A stretch of DNA of 64,000 nt from an uncultured Eubacteriales bacterium (GTDB taxonomy: Bacteria; Bacillota; Clostridia; Christensenellales; Aristaeellaceae): the NCBI GenBank assembly GCA_902789795.1, contig CADAPM010000014.1, positions 1-64,000 of the forward strand, in the 5' to 3' direction. Positions 24,686 to 33,190 of this stretch are shown in pieces (position 1 is the first letter of the stretch; the number at the start of each line of letters is the position of its first letter). Under the pieces are notes generated by a model. That model was not told the DNA's origin. It searched no databases and saw only the letters and a program-made list of their open reading frames with translations. The translations under genes were made by a program, and so were the position numbers.

Positions 24686-25879
24686 ATGAAAAAGTTTGTT
24701 GCGCTTATCATGTCTCTGGCAATGGTCCTGTCTCTCGTGACCTTCGCGTCCGCGGAAGACTATACCATCCGTATCTATTCCAACTCCAACTCCACCGAGC
24801 GTGTCAGCTGGCTGGTGAATGCCGCCAAGCAAGCCGGCTTCAATATCTCCATCGATGACAACTCCGTCATCTCCGGTGATACCGCTGCCGTGCAGGCTGC
24901 CAACGAGAAAAAGGATGGCGACATCCTGTTCGGTCTGAACGAGACCCGCTGGGGCCAGGTCATCAACGGCACCTATGAGAACCTGAAGCTCGTGGACTGG
25001 ACCCCCTCCTGGGTCGACGAAGTGGGCACCTTCAAGTATGACGGCAAGGCCTATGGTCTGGTCATCCAGAACGTGCTGATGCTGTACCGCAACGATGAGT
25101 TCGGCACTAAGGGTCAGGAACTGCACTTCGACCACTGGGCCGACATCGTGAACTGCGGCTACACCTGGTATCGCCAGGGCAAGGTCGGCGGCACCACCAA
25201 CTCCAACATCAACAGCGCGATCCTGTATGCGTTCACCGATCCCGCTTCTCCCGCCGGCGGCATCTCCATCGAAGGCTGGAAGACCCTGTGGAACTACTGC
25301 AACAACGGCGTGTTCACCGGTGATAAGTACGGCTTGGCTCCCCTGAACCGCGGCGATGTGCAGGTAAGCACCTACTATTCTTCTTCCCTGTATGGCGATG
25401 TGGATCATGCGGCTGATTCTTCCGAGCATCCTCTGCTGGGCACCCTTGAGCCTGAAAACTGGAACCTGGTCGACATCAAGGACGGCACCTATTACATCGC
25501 CGAGTACCTGGGCATTCTGGACCGTGCGGATCGCACCCCCGAGCAGACCGAGGTCGTGAAGGCCTTTGCAGAATGGTTCGGTTCTGCGGATACGCAGGCT
25601 GCATGGGCGGATGAGTTCGACAGCTATCCCTGCAACACCGCTGCCGCCGCGCAGATCTATGATGAGATCCCCGCGATCTACACCCTGCCCAATTTCGCCC
25701 TGAACAAGGTCGAAGGCACCGATATGCTGTATGCGGACTATGTGGCTGCCCACAGCAAGGAGTGGACCAACATCATGACCAACCTGGGCTTCTACTGGGC
25801 TGACATGAACGCCGCTCCCGCTGAACCCGACTGGGACAACCTGGATTGGGCGACCCTGACTCAGCAGGCTGCTCAGTAA
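24686..25879 (+). CDS. ABC importer substrate-binding protein (Fe3+/polyamine-type)
   Basis: A 397-residue exported binding protein with signal peptide KKFVALIMSLAMVLSLVTFASA. It lacks a lipobox Cys, so it would be released or held by other means, unusual for a monoderm. The mature part begins EDYTIRIYSNSNSTERVSWL and shows the two-lobe type II pattern of FbpA/PotD-like proteins (GKAYGLVIQNVLMLYRND, the hinge region; many Tyr, Trp and Asp residues). GAGAGGAG is 11 bases before ATG 24686. It leads a three-gene importer with an ATPase and a fused permease. Substrate may be ferric iron, a polyamine or a phosphonate; sequence alone does not settle it. Confidence 0.85.
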   Translation: MKKFVALIMSLAMVLSLVTFASAEDYTIRIYSNSNSTERVSWLVNAAKQAGFNISIDDNSVISGDTAAVQAANEKKDGDILFGLNETRWGQVINGTYENLKLVDWTPSWVDEVGTFKYDGKAYGLVIQNVLMLYRNDEFGTKGQELHFDHWADIVNCGYTWYRQGKVGGTTNSNINSAILYAFTDPASPAGGISIEGWKTLWNYCNNGVFTGDKYGLAPLNRGDVQVSTYYSSSLYGDVDHAADSSEHPLLGTLEPENWNLVDIKDGTYYIAEYLGILDRADRTPEQTEVVKAFAEWFGSADTQAAWADEFDSYPCNTAAAAQIYDEIPAIYTLPNFALNKVEGTDMLYADYVAAHSKEWTNIMTNLGFYWADMNAAPAEPDWDNLDWATLTQQAAQ

Positions 25880-25896
25880 TATTAGCTGTTTTTCAA

Positions 25897-25928
25897 GGCG
25901 CGCCTGAGCAATCTGGCGCGCCGTCCTT
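25897..25928 (+). terminator. Intergenic hairpin, probable partial terminator
   Basis: GGCGCGCC (25897-25904) repeats inverted as GGCGCGCC (25915-25922), followed by GTCCTTTT. It lies between the binding-protein gene and the ATPase gene. Such hairpins often let more binding-protein mRNA accumulate than transporter mRNA. Confidence 0.75.
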
Positions 25929-25960
25929 TTATATAATAACAACGCAAGGAGTGACGCAGG

Positions 25961-26983
25961 ATGGCGGATCAACTGCAGAGCATGATCGAGCTCAAGGATA
26001 TCATCGTCAGGTTCGGAGATTTTGAGGCGCTGCACAACATCAATGTGGATGTGAAGCAGGGCGAGTTCTTTACTTTCCTCGGCCCTTCCGGCTGCGGCAA
26101 GACCACGACGCTCAGGACCATCACCGGCTTTATTGAGCCGGCCGGCGGAACGGTGAGCGTCAATGGCCGGGATATCACCCATGTGCCCATCGAAAAGCGC
26201 AACATCGGCATAGTTTTCCAGAGCTATGCGCTTTTCCCCACGATGACGGTGTATGACAATATCGCCTTCGGCCTGAAGATCCAGAAGAACTCGAAGGCCG
26301 AGATTGACCGGAAGGTGCGGGACATCGCGCGGAAGGTGGATCTGAGCGACGAGCAGCTGGCGAAGGCCGTCTCCCAGCTTTCCGGCGGCCAGCAGCAGCG
26401 TGTGGCCATTGCCCGTGCCCTGGTGACCGGCCCCGCCATCATCTGCATGGATGAGCCCCTGTCCAACCTGGACGCCAAGCTGCGCGTGCAGCTGCGCAAC
26501 GAGCTCAAAAAGATGCAGCGTGACTTCGGCATCACCACCATTTATGTCACCCACGACCAGGAAGAAGCCCTGACCCTGTCCGACCGCATCGCCGTCTTCA
26601 ACAAGGGCTATATCGAGCAGATCGGCACGCCCAACGAGGTGTACAACCACAGCGCCACCGAGTTCGTGTGCAACTTCATCGGCGATATCAATCGCCTGGA
26701 GGATGAGATCGTCACCAAGATGGGCCTGGATCAGACCAAGAACCATTTCATGCGCCTGGAGCGCATCCGCGTGAACCGCAAGCCCCAGGAAGGCGAGACG
26801 CCCTTCCAGGGTATCATCGAGAGCCGCGAATATTACGGCCTGTACATCAAGTACTACATCCGCACTGCGGGCCAGATCATCAAGGTCATCGAGCGCAACG
26901 ACGGTATCAATATGTATGAGCCGGGCGAAGAGGTCAAGATCTGCTTCCACCCGGATAACCTGATGAGCTATCCCAAGCAGTAA
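25961..26983 (+). CDS. ABC transporter ATP-binding protein (PotA/FbpC type)
   Basis: A 340-residue ATPase of the CUT1/polyamine/iron importer class. Walker A is [12 protein letters not shown] (about residues 40-50), the Q-loop lies in [16 protein letters not shown], the signature is [16 protein letters not shown], Walker B is [14 protein letters not shown], and the switch His is in [16 protein letters not shown]. The C-terminal about 100 residues form a TOBE-like regulatory domain. CAAGGAGTGACG precedes the ATG. The permease follows 12 bases later. Confidence 0.95.
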   Translation: MADQLQSMIELKDIIVRFGDFEALHNINVDVKQGEFFTFLGPSGCGKTTTLRTITGFIEPAGGTVSVNGRDITHVPIEKRNIGIVFQSYALFPTMTVYDNIAFGLKIQKNSKAEIDRKVRDIARKVDLSDEQLAKAVSQLSGGQQQRVAIARALVTGPAIICMDEPLSNLDAKLRVQLRNELKKMQRDFGITTIYVTHDQEEALTLSDRIAVFNKGYIEQIGTPNEVYNHSATEFVCNFIGDINRLEDEIVTKMGLDQTKNHFMRLERIRVNRKPQEGETPFQGIIESREYYGLYIKYYIRTAGQIIKVIERNDGINMYEPGEEVKICFHPDNLMSYPKQ

Positions 26984-26995
26984 GGGGGTGGGCCA

Positions 26996-28912
26996 ATGAA
27001 TAAGAAAGAGGGACTACGCTTGGACGCCTCCTTGATCTGGAAGGTGTTCGGCATCGCGTTCTTTGTCTACCTGTTTTTCGGCTTCATGCTGCTGCCCTGC
27101 CTCAACACGCTCACGTCCATCTTTACCGTCAAGGATCCCACCACCGGAATGGTTGATCCGCTGGCGGTCATCCGCTTCTTCTTCGCGGGCAAAATGCCCA
27201 CCTTCGTCCTCAACTCCCTGAAGCTGGCGGTCAGCCTGGTGGTCACGGTCAACATCGTGGGCATCAGCATCGTGCTGCTGACGGAATACTTTGATATCAA
27301 GGGCGCCAAGATCCTCCGGCTGGGCTACATGACCACCCTGATCTATTCGGGCGTCGCCCTGGTGACCGGCTACCTGTTCCTGTACGACAGCGACGGCATC
27401 ATGACCAGCTGGCTGTCCAAGATCTTTCCGGACATGAACAAGAACTGGTTCACAGGCTTCAACGCGGTCCTGTTCACCATGACCTTCGCCTGCACCAGCA
27501 ACCATGCGCTGTTCTTCCGCAATGCGATCCGCGCCATCGACTATAACACCGTGGAAGCGGCGCGCAACATGGGCGCCAAGCCCTTCCAGGTCCTGTTCAA
27601 GGTCGTGTTTCCGACCCTGATTCCCACGCTGTTCAGCCTGACGGTCATGACCTTCATCACCGGTCTGTGCGCTATGAGCGCCCCGACCCTGCTGGGCTAT
27701 GACTCCATCAACCCGGAGATCGTGCGTCTGGCGGGCTCCTCCGTCGCGGATGAGAGCTTCCCGCAGGCGCGCGCTGCGCTCCTGTCCATTATCCTGGCCC
27801 TGTTCACCATCGGGCTTTTGACCGTGCTCTCCTCCTATGAGCGCAAGGGCCACTACCTGTCGGTCAGCAAGACCAAAGCGAAGCTGCAGAAGCAGAAGAT
27901 CTCCAACCCCGTGGCCAACGTGCTGGCCCACATCTACGCCTACGTGCTCTTTATCATCTACATGACCCCGGTGGTCATGATCGTGCTGTTCGCGTTCCAG
28001 AACTATCCATCCCTGCGCAGCAAGAGCCTGGATATGAACGGCTGGACGCTCATCAATTTCTTCGGCGCGAAGGATTTTGAGTTCATGACCAACCGCGGCA
28101 AGTACCGCACCCGTCCCGGCGCCATCAGCGGCCTGTTCGCCAATGCGGACACAGTGGGCGGCATCCGCCTGAGTTTCGTATTGTCCGCCCTGGCGGCGGC
28201 GCTGGCCTGCGTGATCGTGGTGGTGGCGGTCAACTACATCTTCAAGAACAAGGGCAAAAAGCGCAGCACGGCGCTGGAGTACAGCCTCCTGTTCCCGTGG
28301 CTGCTGCCCACCATCCTGATCTGCTACAGCTACCGCACCTACTTCAACTCCAACGATGTGTGGTACGTGCTCGGGCAGAACCTGTACATGCGCGAGAACG
28401 TGCGCTTCCTGATCGTGATGGCCTATACGGTGGTCAAGCTGCCCTTCGCTCTGCGCATGGTGAAGGCGGCCTTCTACGCCATCGATGAGGAGCTGGAGGA
28501 GGCCGCCCGCAACCTGGGCGCAAGCCAGCTGGTGACCTTCCTGAGGGTCAAGCTGCCCATCGTCCTGCCCAGCGTATTAGCGGTGTTCGCCCTGAACTTC
28601 AACGCCCTCTTTACCGAATATGATATGAGCGCCACATTCCAGAGCAGCTACGGCAAAACCTACGCCATGGTCATCCAGAACATGTGCCACGACGAGGGCC
28701 GCGACGGCTACAACGTCAACGCCTCCGGCCGCCGCTGCGCGTCCACGGTGTTCATCATGCTGGTCTCCGGCCTGATTTTGTACCTGGTATACGGCGTGGG
28801 CGCCCGCGACCTGGGCGAACGCCTGGAGCGCCGCACCAAGCGCAAAAAACGCATTCAGCGGCTGATGAACAGGCTGCATCTGTCCAGGGAGAAGGCCGCG
28901 CTTCAGGAATAA
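26996..28912 (+). CDS. ABC transporter permease, fused two-domain (FbpB type)
   Basis: A 638-residue permease with about twelve membrane helices in two halves (about 15-285 and 310-615). Each half has an EAA loop that couples to the ATPase: VEAARNMGAKPFQVLFKVVF in the first half and EEAARNLGASQLVTFLRVKL in the second. The fused form is typical of ferric-iron and some thiamine or phosphonate importers, so one chain replaces the usual two permeases. The basic C-terminus (RRTKRKKRIQRLMNRL) follows the positive-inside rule. GGGGGTGGGCC lies before the ATG. A terminator ends the operon. Confidence 0.93.
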   Translation: MNKKEGLRLDASLIWKVFGIAFFVYLFFGFMLLPCLNTLTSIFTVKDPTTGMVDPLAVIRFFFAGKMPTFVLNSLKLAVSLVVTVNIVGISIVLLTEYFDIKGAKILRLGYMTTLIYSGVALVTGYLFLYDSDGIMTSWLSKIFPDMNKNWFTGFNAVLFTMTFACTSNHALFFRNAIRAIDYNTVEAARNMGAKPFQVLFKVVFPTLIPTLFSLTVMTFITGLCAMSAPTLLGYDSINPEIVRLAGSSVADESFPQARAALLSIILALFTIGLLTVLSSYERKGHYLSVSKTKAKLQKQKISNPVANVLAHIYAYVLFIIYMTPVVMIVLFAFQNYPSLRSKSLDMNGWTLINFFGAKDFEFMTNRGKYRTRPGAISGLFANADTVGGIRLSFVLSALAAALACVIVVVAVNYIFKNKGKKRSTALEYSLLFPWLLPTILICYSYRTYFNSNDVWYVLGQNLYMRENVRFLIVMAYTVVKLPFALRMVKAAFYAIDEELEEAARNLGASQLVTFLRVKLPIVLPSVLAVFALNFNALFTEYDMSATFQSSYGKTYAMVIQNMCHDEGRDGYNVNASGRRCASTVFIMLVSGLILYLVYGVGARDLGERLERRTKRKKRIQRLMNRLHLSREKAALQE

Positions 28913-28931
28913 CACAGTACCAACTCACTCT

Positions 28932-28966
28932 GTGCCGGGACGTTCGCGCAACGTTCCGGCACTTTT
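28932..28966 (+). terminator. Terminator of the ABC importer operon
   Basis: Thirteen-base arms 28932-28944 and 28950-28962 (one G-T pair) with a five-base loop, followed by TTTTC. Confidence 0.85.
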
Positions 28967-29032
28967 CTATCCTGCGCTTGCGCAACAGTTTTGTAACAAT
29001 CCTTAATACTTCCGAAGAATCGCGTCGAACAT

Positions 29033-29062
29033 TTGACATAAAACCCCATTCAGCGATATAAT
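29033..29062 (+). promoter_or_regulatory. Promoter at the head of the 29-43 kb gene run
   Basis: TTGACA (29033-29038), 18 bases, TATAAT (29057-29062), 34 bases before the GTG start at 29097. It may drive much of the co-directional run up to 42820, since no clear terminator was seen inside the run. Confidence 0.8.
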
Positions 29063-29096
29063 ATGCTGATCATTTCTGTGGAAGGAGGGGGAAGAC

Positions 29097-29531
29097 GTGC
29101 GCAGACGCTCGAAGAGCTCACCATGGGTGTTTCTGCTGATCGTCACAGTGCTCACTGTATTTTCCGCCCTCCTGCTGGTCATGGCGGAGCGCCAGGACCG
29201 CGAGACCCGCTATCTGGCCAGCCTGACGCCGACGCCCAGCGCCGTGCCGCGCAGGGTCTCCTACCTGTATGATTCCCAGACGCCCAGCCCCACCAAACTG
29301 AACATGGGGGTCGGCGCCATGGGGCAGACCGTCTACGACGTGCAGGCTCGGCTCAGGGAGCTGGGCTATTACCCCTACGAGCCGGATGCCAAGTTCGGTT
29401 CGGGCACCCGGGACGCCGTGCTGCGTTTCCAGGCGGAGAACGGCCTGAACGAGGACGGCATCGTGGGCGAGGACACCTTTAGGACGCTGATGTCGGCGGA
29501 AGCCAAGCGCAGCCCTACCGCCGCGCCGTGA
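29097..29531 (+). CDS. Membrane-anchored PG_binding_1 protein
   Basis: A 144-residue protein with a basic N-terminus, one membrane helix (about 11-30), a Thr-Pro-Ser linker (SLTPTPSAVP) and one PG_binding_1 domain (about 76-135). The domain has the usual DVQARLRELGYYP, FGSGTRDAVLRFQAENGL and DGIVGEDTFRTL blocks. These small three-helix domains hold exported enzymes to peptidoglycan, but no catalytic domain is attached here. GTG 29097 is well supported by GGAGGGGG a few bases upstream. It may act as a wall-binding scaffold. Confidence 0.87.
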   Translation: MRRRSKSSPWVFLLIVTVLTVFSALLLVMAERQDRETRYLASLTPTPSAVPRRVSYLYDSQTPSPTKLNMGVGAMGQTVYDVQARLRELGYYPYEPDAKFGSGTRDAVLRFQAENGLNEDGIVGEDTFRTLMSAEAKRSPTAAP

Positions 29532-29548
29532 GTATGGAGGAACGACCG

Positions 29549-30733
29549 ATGAACGTAAACGAGCTTCGATTTGCCAAGCGCTTTGACGGCATCACCGGCA
29601 GCGCGATCCGCGAGATCTTTAAGCTTTTGGCCAGGCCGGGCATGATCTCCTTCGCGGGAGGGAACCCCTCTGAAGCGGCGCTCCCGGACGAGGAAATGGC
29701 CTGGATCGCGGCGGACGTGCTGAAGAAGGATGGCAAGCGCATCCTGCAGTACGGCGCGACGGAGGGCTATCCGCCCTTCCTGGAGGCCCTGAAGGCCTAT
29801 GTCGGCCCCCATTTCGGCATCGATATGGAGAAGAACGGCGTCCTGCCCACCACCGGCTCCACCCAGGGCATGCAGCTGCTGCTCTCCGCCCTGATCGATC
29901 CGGGCGACGTGATCCTGGTGGAGGACCCGACCTTCCTGGGCAATATGCAGAGCATGCGCCTGTACCAGGCGAAGCTGGTGCCGGTCAAAAGCGACGATGA
30001 GGGCATGGATACCGACGACCTGGAGCGGAAGATCCGTGAGTACCATCCGCGCATGATCTACACCATCCCCACCTTCCAGAATCCCACGGGCTGCACCCTG
30101 GGCCTGGAGCGGCGGAAGAAGATCGCCGCGCTGGCCGAGGAGTACGGCGTGGTGGTGGCGGAGGATGACCCCTACCACGACCTGCGCTATACCGGTCAGG
30201 AGCTGCCCACCATCAAATCCTTTGACAAGGCGGGCTGGGTGGTCTTCCTGGGCAGCTTTTCAAAGGTCATCTCTCCGGGGCTCAGGGTCGGCTTTCTCGC
30301 CGCGGAGCCGGGCATCCTGCGCAAGTGTGTGATCGCCAAGCAGGGCTCCGACCTGCATACGGGCCTGCTGAACCAGGCCATGTGCGCGGAGTACATCCGC
30401 CGCGGGCTGCTGGAGCCGCACATCCGCAGCATCCTGAAGGGCTACGCCGACCAGATGAATACCATGCTCGACGAGCTGGCCCATATGAAGACCGTCGCGT
30501 CCTTCACCCGGCCGGAGGGCGGGCTCTTCATCTTCGCGAGCCTGGACGAGGGCCTGAACGCGACGAAGCTTTTGCCCAAGGCGGTGGAGCGCTGCGTGGC
30601 CTACGTGCCCGGCACCCACTTCTATCCCGAAGGCGGGCATGAGAACACCTTCCGCCTGAACTTTTCCAAGTCTACCTCCGAGGAGATCCGCCGCGGTATG
30701 CGCCTCCTGGAGGAGACCTTCTCCCGGGCGTGA
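29549..30733 (+). CDS. PLP-dependent aminotransferase, class I/II (2-aminoadipate/LysN-like)
   Basis: A 394-residue fold-type I aminotransferase. Seen: LARPGMISFAGGNPSEAALP at the N-terminus, typical of the MocR-related and LysN/2-aminoadipate group; FQNPTGCTLGLERR (Asn contacting PLP); DDPYHDLRY (Asp and Tyr contacts); and LGSFSKVISPGLRVGF, with the Lys that binds PLP. Arg in FRLNFSKS is the carboxylate-binding residue. There is no DNA-binding domain, so it is an enzyme, not a MocR regulator. ATG 29549 has GGAGG eight bases upstream. Its amino donor is unknown. It overlaps the next gene by four bases. Confidence 0.93.
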   Translation: MNVNELRFAKRFDGITGSAIREIFKLLARPGMISFAGGNPSEAALPDEEMAWIAADVLKKDGKRILQYGATEGYPPFLEALKAYVGPHFGIDMEKNGVLPTTGSTQGMQLLLSALIDPGDVILVEDPTFLGNMQSMRLYQAKLVPVKSDDEGMDTDDLERKIREYHPRMIYTIPTFQNPTGCTLGLERRKKIAALAEEYGVVVAEDDPYHDLRYTGQELPTIKSFDKAGWVVFLGSFSKVISPGLRVGFLAAEPGILRKCVIAKQGSDLHTGLLNQAMCAEYIRRGLLEPHIRSILKGYADQMNTMLDELAHMKTVASFTRPEGGLFIFASLDEGLNATKLLPKAVERCVAYVPGTHFYPEGGHENTFRLNFSKSTSEEIRRGMRLLEETFSRA

Positions 30734-31395
30734 GCAGGGCGGATGGCTACCTGACGCTGCTTAAAGCGGCGCAGGATGAATACATCGTTCAGAAGAGCCG
30801 GTTCCTCTGCGACGCGGCCCCCTGCGAGACGGAGGAGGAAGCCCTCGCCTTCCTGCAGGACAAGCGCACGCGCTACCGGGACGCCACGCACCACTGCTAT
30901 GCCTATGTTATCGGGCAGAACGCGGGCGTCATGCGCTTCAGCGACGACGGCGAGCCCTCCGGCACGGCGGGCATGCCCATGATGGATGTGGTGCGCCGCA
31001 AGGGCGTGGTGAACTGCTGCGTGGTGGTGACCCGCTACTTTGGCGGCGTCCTGCTGGGCGCGGGCGGGCTGGTCCGGGCCTATGCCCATTCCTGCGCGCT
31101 GGCGCTCGAAAAGGCGGGCATCGCCCTGATGGCGGATACCTGGAAGGGCATGATGTCCGTGCCATATCCCATGTGGGATAAGGTGCAGTACCAGCTGGGG
31201 CTGCTGCCCGTGCGGGTGACGGATACGGCCTTCGGGGCCGATGTGGAAGTGACCCTGGAAGTCCGGACCCGCGACCGCGACCGGGTGGAACAGCAGCTGA
31301 GCGAACAGACCAACAGCCAGGCGGAGATCCTCTGGCTTGCAAACACATTTGAACCATGGCCCACAGATAATAATGAAAAGGAGTCGAACGTATGA
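30730..31395 (+). CDS. YigZ/IMPACT family protein
   Basis: A 221-residue protein starting at a GTG that overlaps the aminotransferase stop. The IMPACT N-terminal domain (about 12-125) has the conserved KSRFLCDAAPCETEEEALAF, ATHHCYAYVIG, DDGEPSGTAGMPMMDVV and VVTRYFGGVLLGAGGLVRAY blocks. A smaller C-terminal DUF1949-type domain (about 140-205) resembles EF-G domain V. The family links to translation control in eukaryotes (GCN1 binding), while its bacterial role is unsettled. It overlaps pepF by four bases. Confidence 0.95.
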   Translation: MSRADGYLTLLKAAQDEYIVQKSRFLCDAAPCETEEEALAFLQDKRTRYRDATHHCYAYVIGQNAGVMRFSDDGEPSGTAGMPMMDVVRRKGVVNCCVVVTRYFGGVLLGAGGLVRAYAHSCALALEKAGIALMADTWKGMMSVPYPMWDKVQYQLGLLPVRVTDTAFGADVEVTLEVRTRDRDRVEQQLSEQTNSQAEILWLANTFEPWPTDNNEKESNV

Positions 31396-33179
31396 GCAAC
31401 GAACTGAAAACGCGCAGCGAAATGGACCCCAATTACCAGTGGAAGCTGGAGGATATCTACGCGACGCCCAAGGCCTTTGAGGATGAGCTGGCCGCTGTAG
31501 GCGGGCTAGCCCAGGAGATCGCGCAGGGGAAGGGCCATGTGGCCGAGGACCCGCGCAAGTATATCCGGATGTACTATGCCGTGATGGAGCGCATCGAAAA
31601 GCTGTTCTCCTACGCGATGATGGCCCATGACAGCGACGGCAGCAACGGCACCTATACGGCCTGGCTGGGCCGGGTGCAGACCGCGGCGGTCAGCGCTGAG
31701 GCGGCGGGATCCTACCTGACCCCCGAACTGCTCGGGATGGCCGAGGCGGATCTGAAGGCCCTCAGGGACGATCCCGAGATGCAGGATTATACCGTGTTCA
31801 TCGACGAGGTGCTGCGCAACCGTGCCCACACCCTGCCCGCCGAGCAGGAGCAGCTCTTGGCCATGGCCTCTGACAGCCTGAGCACGCCCTCGAACGCGTT
31901 CAACACCCTCTCCGACGTGGAGCTGCCCATGCCCATGGTGCCCGATGAGGAAGGCGGCGAGACCCGCCTGAGCCACGGCAAGTACCAGTCCCTGATCCGC
32001 AGCCGCAAGCCCGAGGTGCGTTCCGCCGCTTTCAAGGGCATGATGAACACCTACGGCGATTTCGGCGGCACCATCGCCGCGCTGTACGGCGGCTCCGTGA
32101 AGCGGCATGTGTTCAACGCCCAGGTGCGCCACTACAACAGCGCGCTCGAATCCTCCCTGGATCCCGATCAGGTGCCGGTGAGCGTCTACGAAAACCTGCT
32201 CAAGGAAGTGGACGAGGCCATCCCGACCCTGAACCGCTATCTGGAGATCCGCAAGCGCCTGATGGGCCTTGACGAGCTGCACCTGTATGACCTCTATGTG
32301 CCCATGATCGGCAGCGTGGACTTCTCCCTGACCTATGAAGAGGCCTGCCAGCTGGTGCTGGAGGCGCTCAAGCCCATGGGCGAGGAGTACTTGAGCGTGC
32401 TGCGCCGGGCCTTCAGCGAGGGCTGGATCGACGTGTACGAGAACAAGGCCAAGCGCTCCGGCGCCTACAGCAACGGCGTGTACGGCGTGCATCCCTATAT
32501 CCTGCTGAACTTTGAAAACAACCTGGATTCCGCCTCCACGCTGGCCCATGAGCTGGGACACACCATGCACTCCTATTTCAGCGATAAGACCCAGCCCTAT
32601 CCCAAGGCCGGCTATTCCCTGTTCGTGGCGGAAGTGGCCTCCACCTGCAATGAGGTGCTGATGAACCGCTACCTGCAGCAGAAGTACAAGGATAACCCGG
32701 ATATGGTCAAGTACCTGCTCAACGACCTGCTCGAGTCCTTCCGCACCACGGTGGTCCGCCAGACTATGTTCGCGGCCTTCGAGAAAAAGAGCCACGAGAT
32801 GGCCGAAAAGGGCGAGCCGCTGACCAAGGAAGCCCTGAGCGAAGCCTATCTGGAGCTCAACAAGCACTACTATGGCGGCGCCTGCCACGTGGATGAGGAG
32901 ATCGCCTGGGAGTGGATGCGTATCCCGCACTTCTACCGCGACTTCTACGTCTACAAGTACGCCACCAGCTTCTCCGCCGCCGTCACCATCGCTGACAGGA
33001 TCCTCAAGGAGGGCGAGCCCGCCGTGAAGGATCACCTGAAGTTCCTGTCCCTGGGCGGGAGCGTGCCGCCCATCGAAGCGCTGAAAGTGGATGGCGTGGA
33101 TATGTCCGGCCCCGCGGCGGTGCACCGCGCGATGCAGGTCTTCGCCGAGACGGTGGACCAGCTTGAAAAACTGCTGTAA
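31392..33179 (+). CDS. pepF: Oligoendopeptidase F (family M3B)
   Basis: A 595-residue cytosolic zinc peptidase that trims oligopeptides. The zinc motif STLAHELGHTMHSYFS holds the HExxH (His386 to His390), and the third ligand Glu lies in FVAEVASTCNEVLMN about 25 residues on. The long helical N-terminal part (about 1-200) and the C-terminal block FYVYKYATSFSAAVTIADRI match PepF. Length is normal for the family (about 600). The start has AAAAGGAG upstream. It lies 11 bases before ftsK in the long gene run. Confidence 0.97.
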   Translation: MSNELKTRSEMDPNYQWKLEDIYATPKAFEDELAAVGGLAQEIAQGKGHVAEDPRKYIRMYYAVMERIEKLFSYAMMAHDSDGSNGTYTAWLGRVQTAAVSAEAAGSYLTPELLGMAEADLKALRDDPEMQDYTVFIDEVLRNRAHTLPAEQEQLLAMASDSLSTPSNAFNTLSDVELPMPMVPDEEGGETRLSHGKYQSLIRSRKPEVRSAAFKGMMNTYGDFGGTIAALYGGSVKRHVFNAQVRHYNSALESSLDPDQVPVSVYENLLKEVDEAIPTLNRYLEIRKRLMGLDELHLYDLYVPMIGSVDFSLTYEEACQLVLEALKPMGEEYLSVLRRAFSEGWIDVYENKAKRSGAYSNGVYGVHPYILLNFENNLDSASTLAHELGHTMHSYFSDKTQPYPKAGYSLFVAEVASTCNEVLMNRYLQQKYKDNPDMVKYLLNDLLESFRTTVVRQTMFAAFEKKSHEMAEKGEPLTKEALSEAYLELNKHYYGGACHVDEEIAWEWMRIPHFYRDFYVYKYATSFSAAVTIADRILKEGEPAVKDHLKFLSLGGSVPPIEALKVDGVDMSGPAAVHRAMQVFAETVDQLEKLL

Positions 33180-33190
33180 CAGGAGCATCA